The notes under the pieces were generated by a model. It was not told the DNA's origin. It made no database searches and saw only the letters and a list, made by a program, of their open reading frames with translations. A stretch of 64,000 bases of DNA from UBA7672 sp047601145 (lineage in GTDB: Bacteria; Pseudomonadota; Alphaproteobacteria; Caulobacterales; Hyphomonadaceae): positions 1,984,001 through 2,048,000 of the forward strand of contig JASGJW010000001.1 in assembly GCA_047601145.1 (NCBI GenBank), read 5' to 3'. This document shows, piece after piece, positions 23,858-31,512 of this stretch; the first letter of the stretch is position 1, and each line of letters opens with the position of its first letter. The position numbers were made by a program, and so were the translations under genes.

Positions 23858-24475
23858 CTAGAACGGCTTGAAAGACGAGATCCTGCCGATCGCGTCACGA
23901 ATGTCTTCGTGGGATTTCTTGATCCTATCAGCTTCGCCGCTGAGAACCGACGCAGAAATGTTTTCTGACGCCTGCTCGATCACGACGGCTTCCGCCTTGG
24001 TGATCGTCGGCTCGTTCGCCTTGGCGACAGCTTGTCTAGCGAGCTGCGTCGTCGTCTTGGATAGGTCCAGCGCAGCCTGCTGAAGCGTGTTCACTTTCTG
24101 AATTGCAGCGTCCACATCGATCTTCACCGTCTGGGATCCCTGGATTGTGTAGACCTTGTCCATTTCAAGGGTTCGATCGGCCATGTGGATGGTCGGGCGC
24201 GGCAGCTGCCGGACGTCAAAGTTGGGCGAGAAGGTCACCGTCATGCTGGCGCCCATGAACAAGGGAAGGATCTGGACGACGGCGGCGATTGCAAAGGCGG
24301 CAAAGCCAAAGGTCAAGAAGCGCATTTGCAGTCTCGCGTTTGCTCCAGTCGCCTTGTCATTTTTCCAGATGATCCAGAACACCATCACGAAAATCACGGC
24401 GCCGAACCCAAGGAACCCGAGTTTGACGAGATCGACCAAGGCATCGGCGCCGAAAGGCAGTATGTTAAGAGGCAT
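23858..24475 (-). CDS. Hypothetical two-helix membrane protein
   Basis: A 205-residue protein, not recognised. Two membrane helices (about 14-36 and 52-75) are followed by a ~130-residue soluble region whose first part (MTVTFSPNFDVRQLPRPTIHMADRTLEM) is probably beta and whose end is a long helix with coiled-coil character (VNTLQQAALDLSKTTTQLARQAVAKANEP). It stands alone between the lipoprotein genes and uvrB. The 179 bases upstream, shared with divergent uvrB, hold no other gene. Confidence 0.62.
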   Translation of the reverse strand: MPLNILPFGADALVDLVKLGFLGFGAVIFVMVFWIIWKNDKATGANARLQMRFLTFGFAAFAIAAVVQILPLFMGASMTVTFSPNFDVRQLPRPTIHMADRTLEMDKVYTIQGSQTVKIDVDAAIQKVNTLQQAALDLSKTTTQLARQAVAKANEPTITKAEAVVIEQASENISASVLSGEADRIKKSHEDIRDAIGRISSFKPF

Positions 24476-24654
24476 GTTCCTGTCCCCCCAAAGGACGGTT
24501 CAGCCCTCGCCCCTGTGGCGAGGACATGCACAAGCATCTCATGGGTCTAATTAGCCCCCCATCGGAGTGGACCCGGACACTAGCTGCCGAGCTCCTGTCA
24601 GCAGCGTGACGCGCGCCTCTGGCGAACGGAAACTGAACAGCCCATATTGCCGCC

Positions 24655-26922
24655 ATGGCGAAATCTCCCTCCAAATCCGCAAAGCCCACGGCCGCAAAAG
24701 CGCCCGCGAAGAAGGGCGTCGCCGAGGGCCCGCAAGCGGCTTTCACGGCGAAGCTGAAGGACGCAGTCGCGATTGCAGAGGCTGACCAGGTCTGGACGCC
24801 GCACCGGCCGGAACGGAACTGGGACAAGTTCGAAGGCGGCCGGAAATTCCGCGTTGCTTCGAGCTATGAGCCTGCCGGCGACCAGCCGCAGGCGATCAAG
24901 GATCTCGTCGGTGGGATCAACGACAACGAGATGGACCAGGTTCTTCTCGGCGTCACCGGGTCGGGCAAGACGTTTACGATGGCCAAAGTCATCGAGGCGG
25001 TGCAGCGCCCGGCGCTGATCCTCGCACACAACAAGACGCTGGCGGCCCAGCTCTATGGCGAGTTCAAGAGCTTTTTTCCCGACAACGCGGTTGAGTACTT
25101 CGTGAGCTACTACGACTACTACATGCCGGAAGCGTACGTGCCGCGGACCGACACGTACATCGAGAAGGAAAGCTCCATCAACGAAGCGATCGACCGCATG
25201 CGCCACTCGGCGACGCGGGCGATCCTCGAGCGCGACGACGTTATCATCGTCGCCTCGGTCTCCTGCATCTACGGTATCGGGTCGGTTGAAACCTACTCCG
25301 CCATGACGTTCGAGCTCATGCAGGGGGAGGCGAGGGATCCAAGGCAAGTCGCTGCGGATCTGGTGGCGCTCCAGTACAAGCGCAACGACCAGGCGTTCGG
25401 GCGGGGAACCTTCCGCCTGAAGGGCGATACGATGGATGTCTGGCCGGTTCACCAGGAGGACCGGGCCTGGAAGATCTCGTTCTTCGGGGATGAGGTCGAC
25501 AAGATCACCGAATTTGATCCGCTCACGGGCAAGGCGACGCGCCCGATGGAGAAGATCAAGGTCTATGCGAACTCGCACTATGTGACGCCGCGCCCGACGC
25601 TCAACCAGGCGGTGGAGAGCATCAAGGAGGAGCTGCGCGCCCGGCTTGGCGTTCTCAACCAGCAGGGAAAGCTTCTCGAAGCCCAGCGGCTCGAGCAGCG
25701 CTGCCAGTTCGACATCGAGATGATGGTCGCAACGGGGAGCTGCGCCGGCATCGAGAACTACTCCCGCTATCTTACCGGCCGCCGCCCCGGCGAGCCGCCG
25801 CCCACCTTGTTCGAGTATCTCCCCGACAACGCCATCATCTTCGTCGATGAAAGCCACCAGACCATCCCGCAAATCGGCGCGATGTTCCGGGGCGACTTCA
25901 ACCGCAAGTTCACGCTCTCCGAATTCGGCTTCCGCCTGCCGAGCTGCCTCGACAACCGCCCGCTGAAATTCGACGAGTGGGAGAAGATGCGCCCGCAGAC
26001 CGTGCACGTCTCGGCCACACCCGGCCCGTGGGAGCTCAACCAGACGGGCGGCGTCTTCACCGAACAAATCATCCGCCCGACGCATCTCATTGACCCGCCG
26101 GTCGAGATCCGCCCCGTCTACAAGGACAATTCCAACCAGGTCGACGACTGCATTGCCGAGGTGAAGGAGACGGCGGCCAAGGGGTTTCGTTCTCTCGTGA
26201 CGACTCTCACGAAGAAGATGGCCGAGCAGCTGACCGAGCACATGACCGAGATGGGCGTGCGCGTGCGCTATATGCACTCCGACGTCGACACGATCGAGCG
26301 CATCGAGATCATCCGCGACCTCCGCCTCGGCAAGTTCGACTGCCTGATCGGTATCAACCTCCTGCGCGAAGGCCTCGATATCCCTGAGTGCGCGTTCGTC
26401 GGCATTCTCGATGCGGACAAGGAGGGCTTCCTGCGCTCCGAGACGTCTCTGATCCAAACGATCGGGCGCGCGGCGAGGAACAGCGAGGCGAAGGTCGTAC
26501 TCTATGCCGACACCATTACCGGCTCGATGGAGCGCGCGATGGCCGAGACGGCGCGCCGCCGCCAGAAGCAGGAACAGCATAATGCCGAGCACGGCTTCGT
26601 TCCGACGACGGTGTTCTCGGGCGTAAAGGATGTGCTTGAGGGCGTAACGTCGAAAGCAGCGCAGGGCCTCCTGCCGCGCGGGCGCGACCCTAACAAGCGG
26701 GGCCGCTCCAACACGCTTCCGGGGATGGAGGAGGAGGGCGCCGAATACATCGGCAAGGGCCACAACCTCACGCGCGTTATCGACGAGATGGAAAAACAGA
26801 TGCGCGAAGCCGCCGCCAACCTCGAATTCGAGGAAGCCGCGCGCCTGCGCGACGAGGTGAAGAAACTCCGCGATACGGAGATCGGGCTAGGCGTCGAGGC
26901 GGTGCTGCCGCCGGCGGATTAG
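24655..26922 (+). CDS. uvrB: Excinuclease ABC subunit UvrB
   Basis: A 755-residue UvrB. Walker A is GVTGSGKT (about 99-107); the beta-hairpin region YYDYYMPEAYVP, the DESHQTIPQIGAMFRGD helicase motif, LLREGLDIPE and TIGRAARN motifs, and the C-terminal UVR domain (EKQMREAAANLEFEEAARLRDE) are all present. It verifies DNA damage delivered by UvrA and recruits UvrC for dual incision. The Lys/Ala-rich ~25-residue N-terminal extension is common in Alphaproteobacteria. The stop overlaps the convergent QueC-like gene by 4 bases. Confidence 0.97.
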   Translation: MAKSPSKSAKPTAAKAPAKKGVAEGPQAAFTAKLKDAVAIAEADQVWTPHRPERNWDKFEGGRKFRVASSYEPAGDQPQAIKDLVGGINDNEMDQVLLGVTGSGKTFTMAKVIEAVQRPALILAHNKTLAAQLYGEFKSFFPDNAVEYFVSYYDYYMPEAYVPRTDTYIEKESSINEAIDRMRHSATRAILERDDVIIVASVSCIYGIGSVETYSAMTFELMQGEARDPRQVAADLVALQYKRNDQAFGRGTFRLKGDTMDVWPVHQEDRAWKISFFGDEVDKITEFDPLTGKATRPMEKIKVYANSHYVTPRPTLNQAVESIKEELRARLGVLNQQGKLLEAQRLEQRCQFDIEMMVATGSCAGIENYSRYLTGRRPGEPPPTLFEYLPDNAIIFVDESHQTIPQIGAMFRGDFNRKFTLSEFGFRLPSCLDNRPLKFDEWEKMRPQTVHVSATPGPWELNQTGGVFTEQIIRPTHLIDPPVEIRPVYKDNSNQVDDCIAEVKETAAKGFRSLVTTLTKKMAEQLTEHMTEMGVRVRYMHSDVDTIERIEIIRDLRLGKFDCLIGINLLREGLDIPECAFVGILDADKEGFLRSETSLIQTIGRAARNSEAKVVLYADTITGSMERAMAETARRRQKQEQHNAEHGFVPTTVFSGVKDVLEGVTSKAAQGLLPRGRDPNKRGRSNTLPGMEEEGAEYIGKGHNLTRVIDEMEKQMREAAANLEFEEAARLRDEVKKLRDTEIGLGVEAVLPPAD

Positions 26923-27521
26923 GGCGCGCGATCCTGCTGTTCTCTGAACTGGTTCACGATCTCAGCGCTTTTGATGCAGCCCCGGCAATGTCCACAAGCG
27001 ATGCTTGATAGGTGGCAAGAGAAAATCCACCCCGCGATCGAAGGATCGAGATTGGCCATTTTGTAGAGCTGGCCGGATGTCATTCGAATAGCAGGTGCCC
27101 GCACGGAGCTGTACGATTTTTGCGAGAGCAGAAGTTCGTTGAATCTGTCGATGAATGAGTCGCTACCGTCGGATTGTTGCGAGTCTGTCGAAACCGTTCC
27201 AATCAGGATTTCAGAAGCGCTGCCGTCCTCGATATGCATGGCGGCGACCGTCAACAGATACTGATTTCGGAATGGCCACCATTCTGGTGGGAATTTTTTT
27301 GAAGCCTGATCGCGCCCCGCCATAAGGCCTTGTCCGCAATCAACGGGTTTGGCGATAAGCACCTTGTGCTTCAATTTGAGCGCGGCGGCGATGCTTTCAG
27401 CTGCCGCAATTTCACCTTGAGCAGCTCGTTGACCATAATCCACGGTGATCAGTAGATCAGGTTTTTCGATCTTTGCGATGCAAGTGGAGTCCAAGCCACC
27501 AGAGAACAATAACGCCTTCAA
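26919..27521 (-). CDS. QueC-like (7-cyano-7-deazaguanine synthase family) enzyme of a defence-like cassette
   Basis: A 200-residue PP-loop ATPase. SGGLDST (residues 7-13) is the ATP pyrophosphate loop; WPFRNQYLL matches the P-x-RN motif of QueC; and four cysteines (169, 176, 179, 182; pattern C-x6-C-x2-C-x2-C) form the QueC zinc site. QueC turns 7-carboxy-7-deazaguanine into preQ0. The start is a TTG forming a TTGA overlap with the stop of the upstream kinase fusion, with GGAG nine bases before it; the frame is open 39 bases further. It lies last in a cassette with an OGG-like glycosylase, not with queD/queE, so an accessory role is more likely than queuosine synthesis. Confidence 0.8.
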   Translation of the reverse strand: MKALLFSGGLDSTCIAKIEKPDLLITVDYGQRAAQGEIAAAESIAAALKLKHKVLIAKPVDCGQGLMAGRDQASKKFPPEWWPFRNQYLLTVAAMHIEDGSASEILIGTVSTDSQQSDGSDSFIDRFNELLLSQKSYSSVRAPAIRMTSGQLYKMANLDPSIAGWIFSCHLSSIACGHCRGCIKSAEIVNQFREQQDRAP

Positions 27522-28705
27522 CGCCAAGAACTCCAGATCGCTCGGTACACGGCCGTGCACAAGTCTTCGACGATTTCGCAGTCCGTTCCGATAAGCATCG
27601 TGAGGTCATGACCCTTGGGCGACTCTGCAAGGGCCACCACCGGAATATCATGTGCCCGGGCATAACCGACTTCGAACAGTGTCCCCGCGTCGTTGCCATC
27701 CACTATCGCCAGAACCGTCGCCGCATTGTCGAGGCCTTCCAAGTCCTTCGGCACAACGTAAGAAGGCGATCCTTTGCCTACGTGGTGATATGGCGAAAAA
27801 ACTTTGCCCCCCAACTTTTGAATCAGATGGGCAGCTTCATCGACAAGCAAGAATTGGCCGGTCGAAAAAAAGGGGCCAGCCAAGTATATCGTCTTTTCTG
27901 GCTTAGGATCCGGAGCAGCGTGGAAGGGATAGTTGATAGCCACGTTGAAGTTCAACACTTGGGACTCGCAAAAAGCTGCGACGCACTTCGAGGCCTTCAT
28001 TGCAGCATCGACAGGCGACTCCTTTTTGTGCCCCCACCAATAGGCGAACGCAGCGCTAAAAATGTCGCCTGTTCCTATCTTCGAAATTCGAATGGTTTCG
28101 AGAGGAGGAACGCGCGTCAGCAATCCGCCAGCGTTGTATACGTTTGCTCCGTAGGCGCCGTTCTTGACGACAACCACATCTGCTTGATCCGCTTTGATAA
28201 GCGTCCGCACAGCATCTAGCTCGTCCACACCCCCGAATGCGATCAATTCCTGCCTGTTCAGTATGATCGCGAGTTGCTTTGCTGTCGAACCATTCGCGCG
28301 GAAGTGCGCGGGTTTGTCGGGTGACTGCGGATCATAAATTGCTACGTCCGCTTGTACTTTGAAGTCACCCTCTATTGCCCCGTATCGAAGCACAAGGGGG
28401 GCCGAAACAATCGCGTGCTTGGGATCTTCCGGCGGCCATGGAGAGACGCAAGGCTGAGCTAGAGCGTGCCGATATACGAACTCGTAAAGCTGCTCGGACG
28501 AGGTCCTCCGTAGAATGATCCCCGTTCCGAGGAAGGAGCCCTCGACCGAACGCTGTGCCGTGTCGGGGGCAAACAAATGCAAATCGACTTTGAGGCCTGT
28601 CTGTCTCAAGGCTTGCGCCGCGCGCCCTCCAGACCCGAACGTGTTTTCGGTATCATTCGGATACAAACATTTTTCGATGTAGACGCCCCCCGCGACTGTG
28701 ATCAC
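27518..28705 (-). CDS. Fusion of a PfkB-type kinase and a nucleoside 2-deoxyribosyltransferase-like domain
   Basis: A 395-residue two-domain protein. Residues 1-~255 are a PfkB/ribokinase fold: an opening ITVAGGVYIEKC, a GSGGRAAQAL segment, and GTGD (211-214), which carries the catalytic aspartate. Residues ~272-395 are a nucleoside deoxyribosyltransferase-like domain: TIYLAGPFF, then IVDGNDAGTLFEVGYA with the candidate nucleophile Glu345. Together they could phosphorylate a nucleoside and cleave or exchange a glycosidic bond; the substrate is unknown. The GTG start overlaps the stop of the Gly-rich gene (GTGA), and the stop overlaps the QueC-like start. Confidence 0.8.
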   Translation of the reverse strand: MITVAGGVYIEKCLYPNDTENTFGSGGRAAQALRQTGLKVDLHLFAPDTAQRSVEGSFLGTGIILRRTSSEQLYEFVYRHALAQPCVSPWPPEDPKHAIVSAPLVLRYGAIEGDFKVQADVAIYDPQSPDKPAHFRANGSTAKQLAIILNRQELIAFGGVDELDAVRTLIKADQADVVVVKNGAYGANVYNAGGLLTRVPPLETIRISKIGTGDIFSAAFAYWWGHKKESPVDAAMKASKCVAAFCESQVLNFNVAINYPFHAAPDPKPEKTIYLAGPFFSTGQFLLVDEAAHLIQKLGGKVFSPYHHVGKGSPSYVVPKDLEGLDNAATVLAIVDGNDAGTLFEVGYARAHDIPVVALAESPKGHDLTMLIGTDCEIVEDLCTAVYRAIWSSWR

Positions 28706-29061
28706 GGCCCGCGTCTCACAAAGATCTCGACGTTGCCACCTTGTATCTTGGTGATCTCACCCACGTAGGTGTGGCCCTGCTGAATGCACTGAACTAGATC
28801 GCCGATTACTGGCAGTGCGGACAAAGTACCAAGCTGCGGAGTCGTGTTAGCGAGGCGAGGAACCATGACCGCCACCGACCCGCCCAACAATGCAATGGCG
28901 ATTGGTTCTCCAACTACGACTTGTGAGACGACATTGGGAACCGGCGAAAAAACGCCCGCTGAAAAAGACAGATCACAAAGATCGGTACCAGGAGGCTTCT
29001 GTCCTGAGCCCGAATATGGGGACGAACTTCCGTACCCGCCGCCGCCGCCGCTTCCGCCCAT
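28702..29061 (-). CDS. Small protein with Gly-rich N-terminus, cassette component
   Basis: A 119-residue protein starting MGGSGGGGGYGSSS, so removal of the initiator Met would expose an N-terminal glycine. After a flexible ~25-residue Gly/Ser tail comes a compact, probably beta-rich domain (CDLSFSAGVFSPVPN ... GEPIAIALLGGSVAVMV ... LVQCIQQGHTYVGEITKI). I do not recognise a named family. Other defence systems with QueC-like enzymes contain Gly-rich N-termini that serve as acceptors, so this may be the enzyme's substrate. The ATG at 29061 has GGGGA upstream; a TTG three bases earlier is less likely. Its stop is coupled to the kinase fusion. Confidence 0.66.
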   Translation of the reverse strand: MGGSGGGGGYGSSSPYSGSGQKPPGTDLCDLSFSAGVFSPVPNVVSQVVVGEPIAIALLGGSVAVMVPRLANTTPQLGTLSALPVIGDLVQCIQQGHTYVGEITKIQGGNVEIFVRRGP

Positions 29062-29091
29062 CAAAAGTCCCCAGTAGCAATGGTGAGATTG

Positions 29092-29394
29092 CTACTGAAC
29101 ACTATCGATCTTAGAAAGCAATCTCGACCCGAACTGTCGCATGTCGCTCCACATCACGAAATCCAGCAATGCTGGGTCTACATCGATTTCCTGAGCAAAC
29201 TGCAAGAACGCGTTCTCTAGTCGCAGGTATGATGAGGAGACGCCTGAAGTTCTCGGGAAAACCCCGAGATGCTGGCAAGCTCTGACGACATGAATGTCAA
29301 TGATCGCAACGTTAGATGAGCCTAGCGAGTTGCGAACAATCCAGCTTGCCGTTTTCAAGCCGATGCCTTCAAAGCCGAGCAGATAGTTTCTCAT
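29092..29394 (-). CDS. OGG-like DNA glycosylase, C-terminal half (helix-hairpin-helix)
   Basis: A 100-residue frame with the helix-hairpin-helix GFEGIGLKTAS (Lys14 at the catalytic position) and VAIIDIHVVRA with the catalytic aspartate (Asp33). This is the core of 8-oxoguanine glycosylase/AP lyases of the Ogg2/AGOG type. The ATG overlaps the stop of the N-terminal half (ATGA). Upstream of this ATG the same frame still reads family-like sequence (PPNLDDIEMRNYLL), which indicates that the two halves were one protein and that a one-base change at a C6 run near 29425 split them. Programmed slippage or a sequencing error are alternatives. Confidence 0.7.
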   Translation of the reverse strand: MRNYLLGFEGIGLKTASWIVRNSLGSSNVAIIDIHVVRACQHLGVFPRTSGVSSSYLRLENAFLQFAQEIDVDPALLDFVMWSDMRQFGSRLLSKIDSVQ

Positions 29395-29762
29395 CTCGAT
29401 GTCATCGAGATTGGGAGGGGGGAGAAGGACTCAACAAATCTGCTGAGGCGGCGGGCTCGCTGCGCTGGGAAGCGATAGAAGTAGTTTTCGTATCGATCAG
29501 CAAAACGAGCGCTGAGGACCTCGAAGATCATGTCCTCCCGAGCACGCTCCTTTCGGAGAAGTCCAAACTCATGCAAGCGCCAGTAATAAAATGTATTAGT
29601 TTCATAGGTGATGCCGTAGCCGCCGAGCAGGCAGAAGCAGCTCTCATCAAAGATATCGCGCGACCCAAGACCTTTGGCCGTGCGGCCTGGCCAGTTCTCG
29701 CAACGGCTTTTCCAGTAGGATCTCGAAAGCAGGACATCTGCGCTATCTTGAGGAGAGGGCAT
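29391..29762 (-). CDS. OGG-like DNA glycosylase, N-terminal half
   Basis: A 123-residue frame. DIFDESCFCLLGGYGITYETN matches the N-terminal F-x-E-x-C-F-C-x-L segment of Ogg2/AGOG-type 8-oxoguanine glycosylases, and RFADRYENYFYRFPAQRARRL is the following helical part. The frame runs out at SPLPISMTSR, 10 codons after a run of six C, whereas the other frame carries the expected continuation. AGGA precedes the ATG. It is the first gene of the 26919-29762 minus-strand cassette; the 220 bases upstream (29763-29982) hold its promoter and nothing else I can support. Confidence 0.66.
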   Translation of the reverse strand: MPSPQDSADVLLSRSYWKSRCENWPGRTAKGLGSRDIFDESCFCLLGGYGITYETNTFYYWRLHEFGLLRKERAREDMIFEVLSARFADRYENYFYRFPAQRARRLSRFVESFSPLPISMTSR

Positions 29763-29982
29763 CTCAGAATCCTACGATTCGGGTGAGGATATCTGGTCGT
29801 TGGCGGGGTCGGGAAACGTTCCAAATGCGTTCCCGTTATGACTCGCGATACCTAGCTCTGGATCGCCGGTCGGTCGCGGCCGGCCCTTCGATTTCGCCGC
29901 TGCGTGGCGGTTCACCTTTCCCAGTGCTTTGCGCTGGTAGAGGCAAGAGGTTGGCGCCAGTGTTTCCGCAGAGGAGACCCCG

Positions 29983-30447
29983 ATGACAATCCCACCCACC
30001 ATTGAACGCTGGCATCGGATCGCGCTGGAGAGGCGGGCGGACGAGCTGACCGACATTCTGGCGGAGGACGCGGTGTTCGAGAGCCCCGTCGTGCATACGC
30101 CGCAGGAGGGCAAGGCGATCGTCGCGGCCTACCTGCGCGGGGCGCTGGAGGTGCTGAACACACAGCACTTCCGCTATGGCGAGGAGTGGTTCTCTGGCGC
30201 CTCGGGTGGTTCGACGGACGCATCGCTTCGCGATGCCGCTCACCATGAGGGTGCGGGATCGGCTGTGCTGGAGTTCTACTCGGAGATCGACGGGATCACG
30301 ATCAACGGGATCGACATCATCACCTGGAACGAGCGCGGGCTGATCACGCACTTCAAGGTGATGGTGCGGCCGCTGAAGGCGATCAACATGCTGCACCAGA
30401 AAATGGGGGAATACCTGGTGAAATCTGGCGCAGCGAAGTCAAAGTGA
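29983..30447 (+). CDS. SnoaL/NTF2-like family protein
   Basis: A 154-residue cone-shaped alpha+beta (NTF2-like) protein: IERWHRIALERRADELTDILAEDAVFESPVVHTPQ is the typical first helix-turn with the conserved residues of SnoaL-like domains, and the end LITHFKVMVRPLKAINML is the last strand. Such proteins are polyketide cyclases, isomerases or ligand binders; no substrate can be named. The start has GGAGACCCCG upstream. It stands between the glycosylase cassette and an XRE regulator and is not obviously part of either. Confidence 0.75.
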   Translation: MTIPPTIERWHRIALERRADELTDILAEDAVFESPVVHTPQEGKAIVAAYLRGALEVLNTQHFRYGEEWFSGASGGSTDASLRDAAHHEGAGSAVLEFYSEIDGITINGIDIITWNERGLITHFKVMVRPLKAINMLHQKMGEYLVKSGAAKSK

Positions 30448-30495
30448 GTGAAGGCGAGGGCTCCAAACTCCTTGCAAACCCGTTTGCCGGTTCTG

Positions 30496-30789
30496 CTAGG
30501 AGCGCTTGCCGCGCATGCGGACGCCTGGCCCCAGTTTCTCGTCGGCATCAATGAAAACGACACCTTCGCGCTCAAGCGTCTTTTGAATGCGCTGCAGTGT
30601 GTCGACGTGCATTCCGCCTTTTCCGCCTTCGAATCGCATAACCGTTGATGGTGCGCACTCAGCAAGTTCGGCCAGCTCGCGGATACCCAGCCCTAGCGCA
30701 GCGCGCGCCATCTTGACCTGTACCGGACTCAATAATAGATACCCCGTGTCGAAATATTGAGCACCACGTGTTGACTTAGGTCTTGCCAT
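30496..30789 (-). CDS. XRE-family HTH regulator
   Basis: A 97-residue protein with a Cro/C1 HTH (LSPVQVKMARAALGLGIRELAELAECAPSTVMRFEGGK) followed by IQKTLEREGVVFIDADEKLGPGVRMR, an ending typical of a common alphaproteobacterial XRE group. The ATG at 30789 is chosen because the domain starts there. The long upstream open frame overlaps the divergent gene. The 102-base gap to the divergent gene at 30892 contains an inverted repeat that could be its operator. Confidence 0.8.
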   Translation of the reverse strand: MARPKSTRGAQYFDTGYLLLSPVQVKMARAALGLGIRELAELAECAPSTVMRFEGGKGGMHVDTLQRIQKTLEREGVVFIDADEKLGPGVRMRGKRS

Positions 30790-30841
30790 CAAATATCGTC
30801 TCAGAGTGCCGGGCTTCCTGCGGCACAGGTTGTTCAGATTG

Positions 30842-30860
30842 CGCACGGCGTCAGCGTGCG
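30842..30860. promoter_or_regulatory. Inverted repeat between divergent genes
   Basis: CGCACG and CGTGCG arms separated by seven bases lie in the 102-base divergent region between the XRE gene (30789) and the unknown gene (30892). Six-base GC-rich arms arise by chance at appreciable rate here, so this is a weak operator candidate for the adjacent regulator. Confidence 0.28.
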
Positions 30861-30891
30861 TTTGCGAAAGTGTATGTCCGGAGTCGGGCAA

Positions 30892-31398
30892 ATGCCTAAT
30901 CGATCTCCAAGCGCAAAATCGATTCCGCGCGATATGCCCAATTTTACCGTTTCCAATGATCCATTGGCGAAGGCTCGCCAACAACCAGTTCGAGACAGTA
31001 TCGTTGAGCTCGTCTCCGATTGGATGATTCAAGACGAACGCGTCGCCGACTTGCAGAAACAATGGCAGCGGCTTGAGAGCGCGCTATTTGTCAAAGCGGC
31101 CAATCGAGGACGTGACTGTGGTAAGGCTGTCAGGGGTAATTCGGCCGAGGCACGAGCCATGCGGCTGCTCGATGTTCAGATAACTCATGGCTTTAAAAGT
31201 CTCGCTGCCGGAGCGGCAGAAGTCCTGGCGATCAAAGCGTCAACGCTTGAGGGTGCTTTGGCGAAGCTTGAGCTCGGTCTGAGACTGCAAGGTCCATTTG
31301 ATTGGCGCGAAAATGCGCGCGAGTTGATTGACGATGGGTCTAGTGAGCTCAAGTCAATGCTCGCGAACGCCGGTTTGCTAGATAAAATTCTGGTTTAG
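30892..31398 (+). CDS. Hypothetical protein divergent from the XRE regulator
   Basis: A 168-residue, mostly helical protein, not recognised. The N-terminus is basic (MPNRSPSAKSIPR) and the rest alternates charged helices (VSDWMIQDERVADLQKQWQRLESAL; STLEGALAKLELGLRL). The length and helix pattern would suit a small regulator or accessory protein. The ATG at 30892 has GGAG eight bases upstream; the frame is open 36 bases further, to 30856. It may be controlled by the divergent XRE protein, as divergently paired genes often are. Confidence 0.55.
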   Translation: MPNRSPSAKSIPRDMPNFTVSNDPLAKARQQPVRDSIVELVSDWMIQDERVADLQKQWQRLESALFVKAANRGRDCGKAVRGNSAEARAMRLLDVQITHGFKSLAAGAAEVLAIKASTLEGALAKLELGLRLQGPFDWRENARELIDDGSSELKSMLANAGLLDKILV

Positions 31399-31512
31399 CC
31401 AACGCTGACCGCTCTTTTCGCCAAGTGCCTGGTGCCTGCGGGGCATCTCGCAGAAGCGGGCGCATTGCGCAGCCCGTAACAACTGGCACTATGTCGGTGA
31501 GCGGAGGAAGCA

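Noticed and set aside
24598..26763. 721-residue minus-strand open frame opposite uvrB
   Set aside because: Composition is typical of the antisense of a GC-rich gene, and uvrB is certain on the other strand.
26919..27521. QueC-like gene as the ordinary queuosine-pathway queC
   Set aside because: It is coupled to a kinase-deoxyribosyltransferase fusion rather than queD/queE, and is somewhat short. It cannot be fully excluded without the rest of the genome.
26919..29762. Reading the cassette as a Qat or type IV CBASS system
   Set aside because: There is no QatA ATPase, TatD nuclease, CD-NTase, TGT or CBASS effector. Only the QueC-like and OGG-like parts are shared.
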